Made by a program: the position numbers and the translations under genes. Source: Halomicronema sp. CCY15110 (GTDB lineage Bacteria > Cyanobacteriota > Cyanobacteriia > Phormidesmidales > Phormidesmidaceae). From it: a DNA stretch of 64,000 nucleotides. The stretch's first letter is position 1, and every line of letters starts with the position of its first letter. The DNA lies in contig NZ_JACSWC010000349.1 in the NCBI RefSeq assembly GCF_016888165.1, forward strand, positions 55,248-119,247. The letters are read 5' to 3'. The notes beneath the pieces are model-generated. The model worked only from the letters and a program-made list of their open reading frames with translations. It made no database searches and was not told where the DNA came from. Below, piece after piece: positions 36,267 to 46,616 of the stretch.

Positions 36267-39200
36267 TCAGCCTGTGTTCCTCATGCCAGCGGCGATCCCG
36301 TTAATGGTAAGCAAGGCTCCCCGTAGGAGTTCTTCGCGACTATATCTAGACTTGATGACACCAGAGATCGCGCTCCGATAATGCCGCAGCCGCTTCAGCA
36401 AGGCCACCTGAATGAAGCCCAAGGGGACAATCGTGCCATTGCGCAGATGCACGGATCGCTGTAAATCAGGATCGCCATCCAGCAAGCGCCGATGGCCCGT
36501 AATGGTCAAAATGATCTCCGTGGTTTTGCGAAACTCTTCTGAAATTTGCTCAAACAAAACGTGGAAGCGTTCCTGATCTTCGGGCTGGGTCAGCTCTTGT
36601 ACATAGTGCTCAGCAATTTGGAGGTCCACTTTGGCTAGGGTCATCTCGACCTTAGAAATCACCATTTTAAAGAAGGGCCACTTTTGGTAGAAGTAGCGCA
36701 GTAGCTTCAAGTTTTCGTCCGGATCTTCTTCTAAGAAGTCCGTTAAAGCGGTGCCCACCCCGTACCAGGCGGGCAGCAAAAAACGGGCCTGCGTCCAGCT
36801 AAAAACCCAAGGAATTGCCCGCAGACTATCGAGGGTCTTCTTCCCCTTACGGCGAGCGGGGCGCGAACTAATCTGTAGCTGGCTGATCTCTTGAATCGGG
36901 GTGACCTGATGAAAGAATTCAACAAAATCAGCCTGCTCGTAAATCAGCGCGCGATAGTGACGACGCGAGCTGGCGGCCAACTCTTCCATAATCTCGTTCC
37001 AGGGCTCAATTTCATCCACGCTGCTGTGCAGCAAGCTGCCTTGGATAACTGCTGTCGCCACGGTTTCCAGGTTGTACAGGGCTAAGTCGGGCAAGTTGTA
37101 CTTCGAGGCCAACACTTCGCCCTGCTCGGTAATTTTGATGCGACCGTTGAGACTGGCACCCGGCTGCGCCAAGATCGCCTCATAGGCAGGACCGCCACCC
37201 CGACCCACGGAGCCACCGCGACCGTGGAAGATCCGCAGGGCGATGCCAAAGTCGTCGGCGGTGGCCTGTAGCGCCTGCTGAGCCTTGTGAATTTCCCAGT
37301 TGCTGCTGAGAAAGCCGGAGTCTTTGTTGCTATCGGAATAGCCCAGCATGACTTCTTGAATGGGCTGGGTCGAGGAGGCTTCCGCCATGGCGGTTTCGCC
37401 CGCCGGATCATCTGATTTGCCGCCTTGGGTGACGGCGCGATAGAGGGGTAGTTCAAACACCGATCGCATGACCGAGGGAGCCCGCTTTAAATCTTCGACT
37501 GTCTCAAACAGGGGGACGGGCTGAATGCTCGACTCCCAGGTAGCGGGGTCGAACAGTCCCGCCTCTTTGGCCAACAGCAACACTTCCAGCAGGTCGCTGA
37601 CGGTGTGGCTCATGCTGATGATGTAGCTGCGGCAAATCTGGGGGCCAAATTCGCGATGCAGGCGGCGCACCATGCGGAAGGTTTCAATGGTTTCGCAAAC
37701 GGTTTCCGAGAAGGGTAGTTCGGCAGGGACGAGGGGGCGGCGGGTTTGCAATTCTTGAATGAGCCAAGCCGTTTTTTCGGCCTCGGACAGTTCGTTGTAG
37801 GACTTGGGTAAAACTTGCAAATAGGCGGTGATTTCGTCGATGCAGTCGGAATGACGGGAGCTTTCCTGCCGTAAATCAAGCTGGGCCAGGATGAAACCAT
37901 ATAGCTCTACCTGGCAAATAATTTGTTCTAGCGCACCACAGACCATCCCGGTGGCGTTTAAGTCGCGCTGAATCAGGCGCAGGTCAGCCAAAAAGTCATC
38001 GCCCGACAGGTAAAGGGGCAGTTCGGTGATGTCGCCCTGGTCTTCTTTGAGAATGTCGCCCTGATAGAGTCGCTGGCTACGTAGCAGGGTATTTTCGAGC
38101 CGCTGCTGCATGTAGGCCAACTTGAGCCGATAGGGTTCCTGGCGGTAGCGAATGGCCCAGCGCTCGTACAGTTCGGGCATGACTTGCTGGTCTTGATCCA
38201 GGGAGTCGAGGAGCTCGGGCTGCACTTCGCTCCAGTGGAGGGAGAGGCTCAGCAGTTTGGTGAGGTGTTCCAGGGCCTCGATGTATTTTTCGATGACGAG
38301 GTTGCGCTGGTAGCAAGCCGTTTTCCAGGTGATGTCTGGGGTGACGGAGGGGTTGCCGTCGCGATCGGCTCCGACCCAAGAGCCAAAGCGGCAAAATTGG
38401 GGCTGGGGCGGGCGCAAGGTGGGGAAAGTATTGTGGAGCGATCGCTTAATGCGTTGATACAGCTGCGGCAGGGCATTAAATAGCACGACGTCAAAATAAT
38501 GCAGCGTGTAATCGACCTCATCCAGTACCGATGGCTTGAACTGGTGCAGCTCGTCCGTGCGCCACCAGAGGCGAATTTCTTCAGTCAGTTGTTCTTTCAG
38601 GGTGTCAATTTCCCAGTTGGACACACCGTCCATACTGGGCAAGGAATCTTCGGCCTGATCCATTTGGCGAAACAGGGCCGCAATTCGGCGCTGCTTATCG
38701 CGAATCGTGTGTCGCACAATTTCGGTGGGGTGCGCGGTAAACACTAGACGGATGTCGAGATTGTCTAGCAGGCGCTGAATCAGCTGAGGCGGTACGTTGA
38801 GTTGCTTGAGTGCGGGAAAGAGCCAGTGAAAGGTCCCGGCATCGCGATAGCTCGTCGGCAACAGTTGATAGTCAAATGTGGATTTGGTCTGCTGGACGGG
38901 CTGTAATTCTTCAGCGGGGGCACCCGAGTTGTTTTGATGGGGCCGAATGGTGGCTAACCCCGCGATCGCCGATGCGGGTTCAACCTCGCCATAAGTGGCG
39001 CGATACTGCCGCTGCTGCCCCTGCTGTTCATAATGCTGTTCGACACTGTTGATCAGCTGGAAATAGAGGGCAAAGGCCCGCGCCGCACGAATGGCATCTT
39101 GCAGCTCTAAATCTTCAACGACCTGCACTACTTTTTGGACACTAGCGGCCCGGGCCGCTGGGGCCTGACCTTCGACGGAACAAATGCTGCGCAACTGATG

Positions 39201-39398
39201 CAAGAGTGTCAATAGCTCGTCGCCACATTCATGGCGCAACACCGCTTCCCAAATATCCTCGACGACCTTAATGCGTTGCTGCACGCGCAGACCGTAGGCA
39301 GAGCCCGGCGGCGTAATCGACACATTGTGAGTGGACTCGACGGTGGCTTCGCGGGTAGTTGGCATATTCTCAGAAGAAGTCGGCACGGTGGAGGTCAT
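36267..39398 (-). CDS. ppc: Phosphoenolpyruvate carboxylase
   Basis: Anaplerotic carboxylation of PEP to oxaloacetate. 1,043 residues, the usual cyanobacterial length. Catalytic His is in [18 protein letters not shown] (about residues 222-239); the PEP/bicarbonate region [19 protein letters not shown] (about 684-702) and the mobile glycine loop [14 protein letters not shown] (about 722-735) are intact. It ends GMRNTG, the conserved C-terminus. A variable N-terminal extension of about 70 residues precedes the fold. ATG start. It stands alone; the small gene at 39455-39727 lies 56 bp upstream on the same strand. Confidence 0.97.
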   Translation of the reverse strand: MTSTVPTSSENMPTTREATVESTHNVSITPPGSAYGLRVQQRIKVVEDIWEAVLRHECGDELLTLLHQLRSICSVEGQAPAARAASVQKVVQVVEDLELQDAIRAARAFALYFQLINSVEQHYEQQGQQRQYRATYGEVEPASAIAGLATIRPHQNNSGAPAEELQPVQQTKSTFDYQLLPTSYRDAGTFHWLFPALKQLNVPPQLIQRLLDNLDIRLVFTAHPTEIVRHTIRDKQRRIAALFRQMDQAEDSLPSMDGVSNWEIDTLKEQLTEEIRLWWRTDELHQFKPSVLDEVDYTLHYFDVVLFNALPQLYQRIKRSLHNTFPTLRPPQPQFCRFGSWVGADRDGNPSVTPDITWKTACYQRNLVIEKYIEALEHLTKLLSLSLHWSEVQPELLDSLDQDQQVMPELYERWAIRYRQEPYRLKLAYMQQRLENTLLRSQRLYQGDILKEDQGDITELPLYLSGDDFLADLRLIQRDLNATGMVCGALEQIICQVELYGFILAQLDLRQESSRHSDCIDEITAYLQVLPKSYNELSEAEKTAWLIQELQTRRPLVPAELPFSETVCETIETFRMVRRLHREFGPQICRSYIISMSHTVSDLLEVLLLAKEAGLFDPATWESSIQPVPLFETVEDLKRAPSVMRSVFELPLYRAVTQGGKSDDPAGETAMAEASSTQPIQEVMLGYSDSNKDSGFLSSNWEIHKAQQALQATADDFGIALRIFHGRGGSVGRGGGPAYEAILAQPGASLNGRIKITEQGEVLASKYNLPDLALYNLETVATAVIQGSLLHSSVDEIEPWNEIMEELAASSRRHYRALIYEQADFVEFFHQVTPIQEISQLQISSRPARRKGKKTLDSLRAIPWVFSWTQARFLLPAWYGVGTALTDFLEEDPDENLKLLRYFYQKWPFFKMVISKVEMTLAKVDLQIAEHYVQELTQPEDQERFHVLFEQISEEFRKTTEIILTITGHRRLLDGDPDLQRSVHLRNGTIVPLGFIQVALLKRLRHYRSAISGVIKSRYSREELLRGALLTINGIAAGMRNTG

Positions 39399-39454
39399 AG
39401 ACTATTAGAGTATCGCTGCAAAACGGCAGAACTGAAGCAGGGATGCCAATTTAA

Positions 39455-39727
39455 TTAAGAGTTTTCGGCATCATCGTTATCCGTATCGTCCATTCCGCGA
39501 TCGCGGGCTGTCGGGACATCAGGCAGGCTCGGCAAGCGGACACCACGAAAGATTTCTTCGCTGACAATGCCGACCTGTTCTAGCGCCTCGGCTAGGGTGC
39601 GAGCCCCCATCAAGGTGGCTAAAAATGGTCCTGTTATCAGGCTTATTACCACACTTGAGACGCCTGTACTGTTCACCCGCTGAGAACTCTCGGAATTTTG
39701 TTGAAAATCTTTAGGTGTAGGAGTCAT
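39455..39727 (-). CDS. Small conserved cyanobacterial protein
   Basis: 90 residues from ATG 39727. A polar Ser/Gln-rich start, a hydrophobic middle (SSVVISLITGPFLATLMGA, about residues 25-43, possibly one membrane helix), then LAEALEQVGIVSEEIFRGVRLP and an acidic tail ending DNDDAENS. No named family is recognised. It lies 56 bp upstream of ppc on the same strand and may share its transcript. A longer reading to 39760 adds an unlikely lead. Confidence 0.55.
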   Translation of the reverse strand: MTPTPKDFQQNSESSQRVNSTGVSSVVISLITGPFLATLMGARTLAEALEQVGIVSEEIFRGVRLPSLPDVPTARDRGMDDTDNDDAENS

Positions 39728-39810
39728 AGCAACCAGATGTGACGCAACGCAACAAGCCAACTGTTCTCATTTCAATGTAAGGGACAGGCTTGCAATTTGT
39801 GAGGCTGATG

Positions 39811-39866
39811 GCTGGCTGGGTGGAGGAGTGGGTGAGTGGGTGGGTAGAGGAGTGGGTGGGTGGCGG
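39811..39866. repeat. G-rich degenerate tandem repeat
   Basis: Imperfect repeats of GTGGGTGAG/GGTGGGTGGA-type units on the plus strand, with many GGG runs at short spacing and a G7 run shortly after (39876-39882). Capable on paper of forming a G-quadruplex. It lies between two divergent genes, upstream of the TPR gene. Confidence 0.5.
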
Positions 39867-40049
39867 TACTTTTTTGGGGGGGCGTGCCGCCGCCGCGAGT
39901 TCAGATTGCCACGAGGAGCGCGATCGCACGACCCGCAGCGGAACGGTTTGGCCCTTTGCCGAAAACTGCCAAGGACTTGTCTGGAAGCTGAAGCCCCCGA
40001 GCGGTGTCGGTCTTGCATACTGCAGATATCGATAAGGAGTCCCCCACCG

Positions 40050-41117
40050 ATGCTGCTCTCTTCTGCTCAGACTCAAGTCACCGTTTTTCCTCGCCCGGCT
40101 GTGCCGATGTATCCATGGCTCGGATTACATCAGGGGGCAACCGCAGTCGCCAGATTGTGGCAATCCTTTAACCTGCCCCATTGCGCACAGCTCTATGTTC
40201 AAGGTTGGCAGCAGCAGACGGCGGGACAGTGCGCTGGGGCACAGCGAGCGTTTCAGGAGTTATTAGGCATGGGACGTCAAATTGGTCATCAAGGTTGGAT
40301 TGTGGCCGCTGAGCAAGCGATCGCGGCGTTGTCGCCAGCGACCGGCAATCCGGCCTCAGAGGGCACTCACCGCGCTGTGACTGCGCAGGACGTGGCCACC
40401 GCCGAACACTGTAATCGCGCTGCCGTGCTCCATCACCAGGGCTCCTGGCAAGCCGCCATCCAGGCTTATCAACAGGTGCTGAGCTTTGCTACCCAAGCGG
40501 GGCATTATTTGGCCATGGGACGTTGTTTGAATGGGTTGGGCTTAATCTATTTTGACCAGCAGCAATTTGCCCAGGCTGAGACGCGGTTCCGGGCGGCGAT
40601 CGCGGTGCTGGACGAGCTGCAAGCACCACAGCCCCAGGCGATCGTTCACCATAATTTGGGCCTTGCCCATTATCAACAAGGACAATACAAGTCCGCCCAG
40701 ATCCACTTGCAGGCGGCCTTAGAGCTGTGGCAACAGGACGAAGATGGCCTGGGCCTGGCGCTCACGCTGGATTATTTAGGTCGGGTCTACGCTCAACAGA
40801 GCGGCTCCTGGTTGGCGTTGGGGAGCTTTGAGGCTGCGATCGATGTTCTGAATGAGGTCTCGACTACTGATGATCAAGACGTGCGCCCAGAAGCCGCTGC
40901 CCTGCTGATGCAGATGGCTAACCTATGTGAACAAACGCGGCACTTCTATCTGGCGATCGCCTACCTGGAGGCGGCCCTGGCCATTTACCAATCGCTACCG
41001 TTTGTGGCTCCTGAAATTGTGATTTGGCAGCGGTTGAGCGAACTGTATGCCCAGGCGGGCCACCCCGCGATCGCGGGTTACTATGCCCAGCAGGTGGTTC
41101 AAAGCCGTCAATATTAG
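40050..41117 (+). CDS. TPR-repeat protein
   Basis: 355-residue soluble protein made almost entirely of tetratricopeptide repeats: units such as AAVLHHQGSWQAAIQAYQQV, GRCLNGLGLIYFDQQQFAQA, AIVHHNLGLAHYQQGQYKSA and TLDYLGRVYAQQSGSWLALG between residues about 125 and 310. The N-terminal 50 residues include PMYPWLGLHQGATAVARLW. ATG 40050 has AAGGAG 10 nt upstream and is preferred; the longer frame from 39828 is encoded by the G-rich repeat. No catalytic domain, so probably a scaffold; partner unknown. A strong terminator follows about 110 bp downstream. Confidence 0.8.
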   Translation: MLLSSAQTQVTVFPRPAVPMYPWLGLHQGATAVARLWQSFNLPHCAQLYVQGWQQQTAGQCAGAQRAFQELLGMGRQIGHQGWIVAAEQAIAALSPATGNPASEGTHRAVTAQDVATAEHCNRAAVLHHQGSWQAAIQAYQQVLSFATQAGHYLAMGRCLNGLGLIYFDQQQFAQAETRFRAAIAVLDELQAPQPQAIVHHNLGLAHYQQGQYKSAQIHLQAALELWQQDEDGLGLALTLDYLGRVYAQQSGSWLALGSFEAAIDVLNEVSTTDDQDVRPEAAALLMQMANLCEQTRHFYLAIAYLEAALAIYQSLPFVAPEIVIWQRLSELYAQAGHPAIAGYYAQQVVQSRQY

Positions 41118-41225
41118 ATGAGACCACAGCGGGGCGGCTGACATATCCAAGCCACATCAGTATCGAGCAGCAGTATCGAGCAGCCAATATCCAGCAGCAG
41201 CAATGAATGCTCTGCCGTTGACGAG

Positions 41226-41258
41226 AACGGGCGATCACCAGCGGTCGCCCGTTTTTTT
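41226..41258 (+). terminator. Rho-independent terminator
   Basis: 9-bp stem (AACGGGCGA at 41226-41234 with TCGCCCGTT at 41245-41253) and a seven-T run at 41252-41258. It ends the TPR transcript. A 13-bp tandem duplication (CAGTATCGAGCAG) lies just upstream at 41158-41183. Confidence 0.85.
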
Positions 41259-41816
41259 ATTGCAAGGCTAGGAAAATTTCAAGGCAGGAAATTCAATGCA
41301 AAGCCAGGCCGCTCTCGTGGTGACGGGCTGACAATGGGGAGAATTGCCGTTGACCGGATTTCTAGCTTGGTGGTGGAAGACTTAGTTAACGTTGGCTGCG
41401 TCGTATGACTGAGCGGGCGTAGCATCGTCCCAGTGACGGCAATCTCGCATGCCTTGGGCGCAGTTTTCTGGCCCTAGCAACTGCTGGTAGCCAGCGCTGA
41501 GACGGTCTATACGAACCATCGAATTCATCATGGCTGGCAGACCCCACAAAGAAAATCGCTAACGCTAAGGTGTAACCAAAAGTGGGCGATCGCCGTGTGA
41601 GTTGGCTGGACGACCTTTAGGATGAATAGATGAATAACTATGGAGGGTGAATGCCGTCGCCCAATCTTTGACTGAGTCAATCCCTCGGGAGAATGCAAAG
41701 ATCTGCGTTTTTCTGTGAATGGACTGGTGAGATTCGGCAGACTGCGATATCCTTCACAGCTATATTTTGAGGGTTGCTTCTAGTGCTACCGCTCGATTTA
41801 AAAGTAGTCCGGTTTT
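41259..41816. other. Intergenic region, nothing recognised
   Basis: About 560 bp between a terminator and the next start. No gene, RNA or repeat is visible; it should carry the promoter of the large SGNH-repeat gene. Confidence 0.4.
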
Positions 41817-44800
41817 ATGACTGCCAAGCCGTTTACCCCGCCGCCGATTTCGAATGCTGAGCAATCCCTCAACGACTGGATTGCTCAACTGCTAGCGTCT
41901 AATGCCCGCGTCCAAATGCGGCTTAGGGGCAATGTTTTGCATGTGCTGGCCGAAACGCCCCATCGCTTGCATCAGTCCGGGGCGGTGACTCGATTAGTCG
42001 ATGCCCTGCTGCATCATCCATCCGGCACTGCGGTCATTACGACCGTTTATCCCCAGGTTTATCAGCTCTACATTTACAGTCGCCGCCGGGGCCACTCGCA
42101 GCCCGACTGGACAGCTCCGATTTATCTCAATCGGTTAGAGCACCATCAGGCGCAGTTGCAACAGCAGGCCGGAGCGTCGCTGAAAATTGCTGATGCGGTG
42201 CAACAGGACGCGAGTGCCGCCAGCGATGTCACCCCCCACTCGGGCGACGTTGTCCCTGATGGCTCCGCCGCCGCCATTGTGCTGTCGCATTTAAGTTTGG
42301 CCAAACAGGGGGATGCTGACGCGATCGCTTGGTACCTCAGCGAAGTCTTGAGTTCCCTTGATGTGGGGGTCTGGGTGAGTGTGCGGGCGGCGTCGCGTCC
42401 GGTGCCGGGCCAGCGAGCGGCGGCCACTGATCCAGATCGGGCCACTGAGGATAGCGCCGACGAGCAGCAACGACTCTGGGTGTGGTGTGAGGCCGCATAT
42501 AGCCCTGATCCGCTGCTCATTGCGGAACCCGTGACGGAACGGCTGCGGCAGCTCGAACTGACCCAGTTCAAAGACGCGGCCATCGTCATTCAGGTCCATG
42601 GCGAAGACACGCCGGACTGGAGCCTGCGCATCGATCTGACCCCCGCTGATGAAATGTTGCGGGAATGGGCGCGCTGGGGTGACGAGGGCGCGATCGCCCG
42701 CTTACTCGACACCGCGATTAGCGAGCAAGCCGCCGTCGTCACGATTGAGCGCAAGGATGAAAGCCTGCACTGTATGGTGCGATCGCTCCTCACCACGGAA
42801 CCGCCCACGATTCCCAGTGAAGCCGCGATCATGACCGCGATTTCGCCGCTGGTGGAAGCTCTCGCCCCCCAGGGGGTGCATCGACTCATGGTGTACGGTC
42901 AGGCTCCCGAGTCAGACACGCCGGAATGGGTACGCTGTCTGAATTTGCCTGCCCTAGAGCATCCTGATCTGGCGATCGCAACCACCGAGTTGGCCAAGCA
43001 GGGGGATCTCGCGGCGTTAGCCTATTTGTTGACGCGATTGTTGAATCCTGACCTGGAGGCTCAACTAGCCACCGGCGGCATTCGCATTCAGGCGTTGCAG
43101 CGTGATCAGCTGCTCCACATCATGGCCGATGCGCCCATCTGTCCGACCCGGCGACAGGTGGTGCCGCAAATTCTGGATTTCCTGGAGGTGGTTAACCTCT
43201 CTGACATCAAAGGGCTGCGGGTATACGGTCGGCGCGCCGGACAACAGCGCCCGGCCTGGAGCTTTGGCCAAGACTTTGAGGCCCGGCCCGCCATGGTGCC
43301 GAAAGCCGAAGCCATGTTCGCGGTGTCGGATCAGTATGTGGGTGATCTGCTGTCGCCGTCTGAGGAAGAGGAACACGCCCCCGAGACGGAAGCATCCGCG
43401 ATCGCCCACGCTATTCACACGGCTTGGCAATCCGGCCGCGACCACGTGCGCCAGTTTTTGTACGACACTCAACTCGTGGTGCCCCAGCAAGAGTTGACGC
43501 GCACGCCGCCCCCCCTCACTGCCGAAGACAGCCAGGATGCCGTCAAAATTGGCTTGGTGTGGGCGACGGTCGGCGTCTTGTTGGCCCTGCAAGTGGATTG
43601 GATCTTTGGACAGTTGGTGCAGCCAGGGCCAATAGCTGACACCCGCAACGCTGCGAGTGCCGCCGAAACCAGTGAATCGGTGGTCAATACGTCGGCCAGT
43701 GAGACCCCGCCGACTGATGATGAGTGGGAGCGCCAAGACTGGCTCGCCGAGCAGCAGCTACCCGATCTGCCCTTGGCTGAAACGGATGAGCCGACTGCGG
43801 CAAACGATTCGATCTTCAATGATGAGCAGTTGATTGCGAGTCCCGATCGCTCCCTCGCCCCCACGACCGATATCCTTGCCCAGTCGCCCTATCCCTCCTT
43901 CCGCAGCCAACAAATGGACGAAAAGCTAGCGCTGTATCATCAGCAGTTGGCTGAGTCTGGCCCGCCCGATGTTTTGGTGATTGGCAGTTCGCGAGCGTTG
44001 CGCGGGGTTGATCCCGCAGCGCTAGAACGTGAGTTGGCGGCCTTAGGCCAAGGTGAGTTGACGGTATTTAACTTTGGCGTCAATGGAGCCACCGCTCAAG
44101 TGGTGGACTTAACGATTCGCCGGGTGCTTCAGCCCGATCAACTGCCGCGCATCATTATCTGGGCCGACGGCGCACGGGCGTTCAATAGCGGGCGCACCGA
44201 TATTACGTTTAACGCCATTGAAGCTTCTGAAGGCTATCAAGAGCTGGGTCGCCGCAATCCTGAAGCGATCGCCGCCGGAGACGATCCGGATGACTTAGCC
44301 AATCTGGCTGACGAGGAGCCCCAAGCGATTGGCGAAGCATTACGAGGCAGCTATCAAGCTTTAGACAAGACTCTGAGTGACCAACTGGGGCAACGCTCCG
44401 CCATTTACGCAGAGCGTGATGAACTCAAAGCCTTCGTGCGCGATCGCCTGCTGACGCCCTTAACCACCTCAGTGGCCCTGTCGCCGGATGTGGCCTCCAG
44501 TCCCAACACCTCCGATTTGGCGATTCCGGAAGGTAGCCAGATCGACTTTGACGGCTTCCTGGCGTTAGATGTGCGGTTTAACCCCGCCACTTATTTCCAG
44601 CTCTATGCGCGGGTCGCGGGGGCTTACGATAGCGACTACGAAGACTTTGCGTTGCAGGGCCAACAGACCGCTGCTTTTGAGCAATTGCTGGACTACACCC
44701 AACAGCGAGACATTCCCGTCATCTTTGTGAATACCCCACTGACCGACGAATATTTGGACGGGTATCGCAGCGATGTTGAAGCCGACTTTCAGCGACTGAT

Positions 44801-45008
44801 GCTGCGGTATTCCGCGACCGAGAGCGATTTCATCTTCCGCGATCTGGGTCAGGTCTGGACGAACCGTTACGATTATTTCTCTGATCCCAGCCACTTGAAT
44901 CGCTATGGCGCTTATCAGGTATCGTTGCGGTTGGCTCAGGATCCCATGATCCCCTGGCCCCGGGCGCTCGATTTATCCGCTGCTAATCCTGATCGTCTGA
45001 CGCCATGA
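41817..45008 (+). CDS. Repeat-bearing membrane protein with SGNH-like domain (DUF1574-like)
   Basis: 1,063 residues in three parts. Residues about 18-500 hold four copies of a 90-130-residue module, each ending in a pattern like VYGRRAGQQRPAWS or VHGEDTPDWS; copies 2-4 begin with (L/W)A(K/R)xGDxxAIA. Residues about 575-598 (IGLVWATVGVLLALQVDWIF) form one membrane helix. The C-terminal part resembles SGNH/AlgX-type acyl-transfer domains: VLVIGSSRALRG (candidate Ser at about 724), FNFGVNGA, and the late Asp-His pair in SDPSHLNRYG (about 1021-1030). It overlaps the MBOAT gene by ATGA. Probably the extracytoplasmic partner in O-acylation of a surface polysaccharide; the substrate is unknown. Confidence 0.75.
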   Translation: MTAKPFTPPPISNAEQSLNDWIAQLLASNARVQMRLRGNVLHVLAETPHRLHQSGAVTRLVDALLHHPSGTAVITTVYPQVYQLYIYSRRRGHSQPDWTAPIYLNRLEHHQAQLQQQAGASLKIADAVQQDASAASDVTPHSGDVVPDGSAAAIVLSHLSLAKQGDADAIAWYLSEVLSSLDVGVWVSVRAASRPVPGQRAAATDPDRATEDSADEQQRLWVWCEAAYSPDPLLIAEPVTERLRQLELTQFKDAAIVIQVHGEDTPDWSLRIDLTPADEMLREWARWGDEGAIARLLDTAISEQAAVVTIERKDESLHCMVRSLLTTEPPTIPSEAAIMTAISPLVEALAPQGVHRLMVYGQAPESDTPEWVRCLNLPALEHPDLAIATTELAKQGDLAALAYLLTRLLNPDLEAQLATGGIRIQALQRDQLLHIMADAPICPTRRQVVPQILDFLEVVNLSDIKGLRVYGRRAGQQRPAWSFGQDFEARPAMVPKAEAMFAVSDQYVGDLLSPSEEEEHAPETEASAIAHAIHTAWQSGRDHVRQFLYDTQLVVPQQELTRTPPPLTAEDSQDAVKIGLVWATVGVLLALQVDWIFGQLVQPGPIADTRNAASAAETSESVVNTSASETPPTDDEWERQDWLAEQQLPDLPLAETDEPTAANDSIFNDEQLIASPDRSLAPTTDILAQSPYPSFRSQQMDEKLALYHQQLAESGPPDVLVIGSSRALRGVDPAALERELAALGQGELTVFNFGVNGATAQVVDLTIRRVLQPDQLPRIIIWADGARAFNSGRTDITFNAIEASEGYQELGRRNPEAIAAGDDPDDLANLADEEPQAIGEALRGSYQALDKTLSDQLGQRSAIYAERDELKAFVRDRLLTPLTTSVALSPDVASSPNTSDLAIPEGSQIDFDGFLALDVRFNPATYFQLYARVAGAYDSDYEDFALQGQQTAAFEQLLDYTQQRDIPVIFVNTPLTDEYLDGYRSDVEADFQRLMLRYSATESDFIFRDLGQVWTNRYDYFSDPSHLNRYGAYQVSLRLAQDPMIPWPRALDLSAANPDRLTP

Positions 45009-46492
45009 CCCTACCTTCGATTCTGTATGGCTTATTTTTGCTCAGCGTCGTCGGGCTGTATTGGGCGCTACAGCAGCGATCGCTGCGGACTTGGCTGCTG
45101 CTGATCGCCAGCATTGTGTTTTACACCTCGCTGCAAGTTCACTATGTGCCGTTGATGTTGGCCCTAGTCGCCATTAACTTTTGGTTGGGACGGGTGCTGC
45201 AAATGCCCGCCGACTGGCGTGTCTCCAACGAACAGTGGCAGATGGCCGAGCAGCAATGGTATCGGCGGCGGCGCTACTGGCTAACTTTTGGGGTAGCCCT
45301 CAATGTCTTGCTGTTGCTGGGCTTCAAATATGTGGAAACCTGGCTGAAGTGGTTAGTGCCCGACGGCTTTAATCCTGAAGTGGCAGACGGTAGCTGGCTG
45401 GCGATCGCCTTTCCCCTGGGGCTGAGTTTCTTCACCTTTGAATGCATTGCCTACCTGGTCGATGTGTATCGCGGCGCGCCCGCCACCAATAGCCTGCCGG
45501 AATTTGCCGCTTACAAACTGTACTTTCCCAAACTGATCTCCGGGCCGATTACCCGCTTTCATAGCTTTACCAGCCAGTTGACCAATCAACCCAGCCTGAA
45601 CTTCAGTTGGGCGGTGGAAGGGTTGTGGCTGATCGGCATCGGCGCAGTCAAAAAAGTGCTCATTGCCGACCACATTGGTACCCTCGTCAACCTCAGCTTG
45701 GATAATTTGGAACGAGCCGGGAGCTGGGATCTGTGGTTGGCGATCTTTGCCTACGGGTTACAGCTCTATCTCGATTTCAGCGGCTATGTGGATGTCGCCC
45801 GGGGCAGTGCGCTGCTCATGGGCATTAACCTGCCGCAAAATTTCAACTTCCCTTACATGACCACCAGCATCGCCGACTTTTGGCGGCGCTGGCACATCAC
45901 CTTGGGTGATTGGTTGCGCAATTATCTGTACTTTCCCCTGGGGGGCTCGCGCCAGGGGCTCACCAGAACGGCGATCAACCTGATGATTGTCATGCTGATC
46001 GCGGGCGTATGGCACGGCAATACCTGGGGGTTTGTGATTTGGGGCGGCATTCACGGTCTGGCGCTGATCGGGCATCGTCTGAATCACGCGATCGCCCAAG
46101 GTTGGCAACCGTTACAGCAGTTTTGGCGGCAACCCTGGGGCGTCGTCACCGCCTGGGCCGCGACGCAATTTTTGGTGTTCTTTAGCTGGCTTTTCTTCCG
46201 CCTGCCCGAACCGCGCCAATATTCTCTGGCATTGCAAAAGCTGTGGGGCGTCAACAGCGATGCGCAATTTGCCCAAAAGGTCTACGTTGAGTCGTTGGGG
46301 CTCACCGCGCCCCAGCTGTGGAGCCTGCTCTGGCTACTGGTCGCAGTGATGATGTTCATTTACTTCGCACAGCGCGAGTTGAAGTTGCAGCTCAACTGGC
46401 CGGTCAAGTTATTGCTGGTGCCGCTCATGTTGTTCACTGCTTGGCAATTCGCCCCCAGCGAAACCCTCTCATATATTTATTTCGACTTCTAA
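45005..46492 (+). CDS. MBOAT-family O-acyltransferase (AlgI-like)
   Basis: 495-residue polytopic membrane protein with about ten hydrophobic helices. MBOAT signatures are [20 protein letters not shown] (about residues 280-299), [15 protein letters not shown] and the catalytic-histidine segment [19 protein letters not shown] with His337 and a second His about residue 352. AlgI/DltB/PatA-like proteins pass acyl groups across the membrane to an extracytoplasmic SGNH-type transferase, which fits the coupled upstream gene (4-bp ATGA overlap). The acceptor is probably an exopolysaccharide or cell-wall glycan. Confidence 0.9.
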   Translation: MTLPSILYGLFLLSVVGLYWALQQRSLRTWLLLIASIVFYTSLQVHYVPLMLALVAINFWLGRVLQMPADWRVSNEQWQMAEQQWYRRRRYWLTFGVALNVLLLLGFKYVETWLKWLVPDGFNPEVADGSWLAIAFPLGLSFFTFECIAYLVDVYRGAPATNSLPEFAAYKLYFPKLISGPITRFHSFTSQLTNQPSLNFSWAVEGLWLIGIGAVKKVLIADHIGTLVNLSLDNLERAGSWDLWLAIFAYGLQLYLDFSGYVDVARGSALLMGINLPQNFNFPYMTTSIADFWRRWHITLGDWLRNYLYFPLGGSRQGLTRTAINLMIVMLIAGVWHGNTWGFVIWGGIHGLALIGHRLNHAIAQGWQPLQQFWRQPWGVVTAWAATQFLVFFSWLFFRLPEPRQYSLALQKLWGVNSDAQFAQKVYVESLGLTAPQLWSLLWLLVAVMMFIYFAQRELKLQLNWPVKLLLVPLMLFTAWQFAPSETLSYIYFDF

Positions 46493-46616
46493 CTGGGCGG
46501 CGAAACCCGACAAGATCCTGTGGGACACTACTTCAGAGCTTGATTCTGGCCGCCAGCATGCTGCTGCCGCTGCTAATCACGCCCAGCCGAAGTTGCATTG
46601 CTGTGTATTTGGATTT

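Noticed and set aside
39828..40049. N-terminal 74 residues of the TPR frame
   Set aside because: Encoded by G-rich repeat DNA, and a good ATG with AAGGAG follows at 40050.
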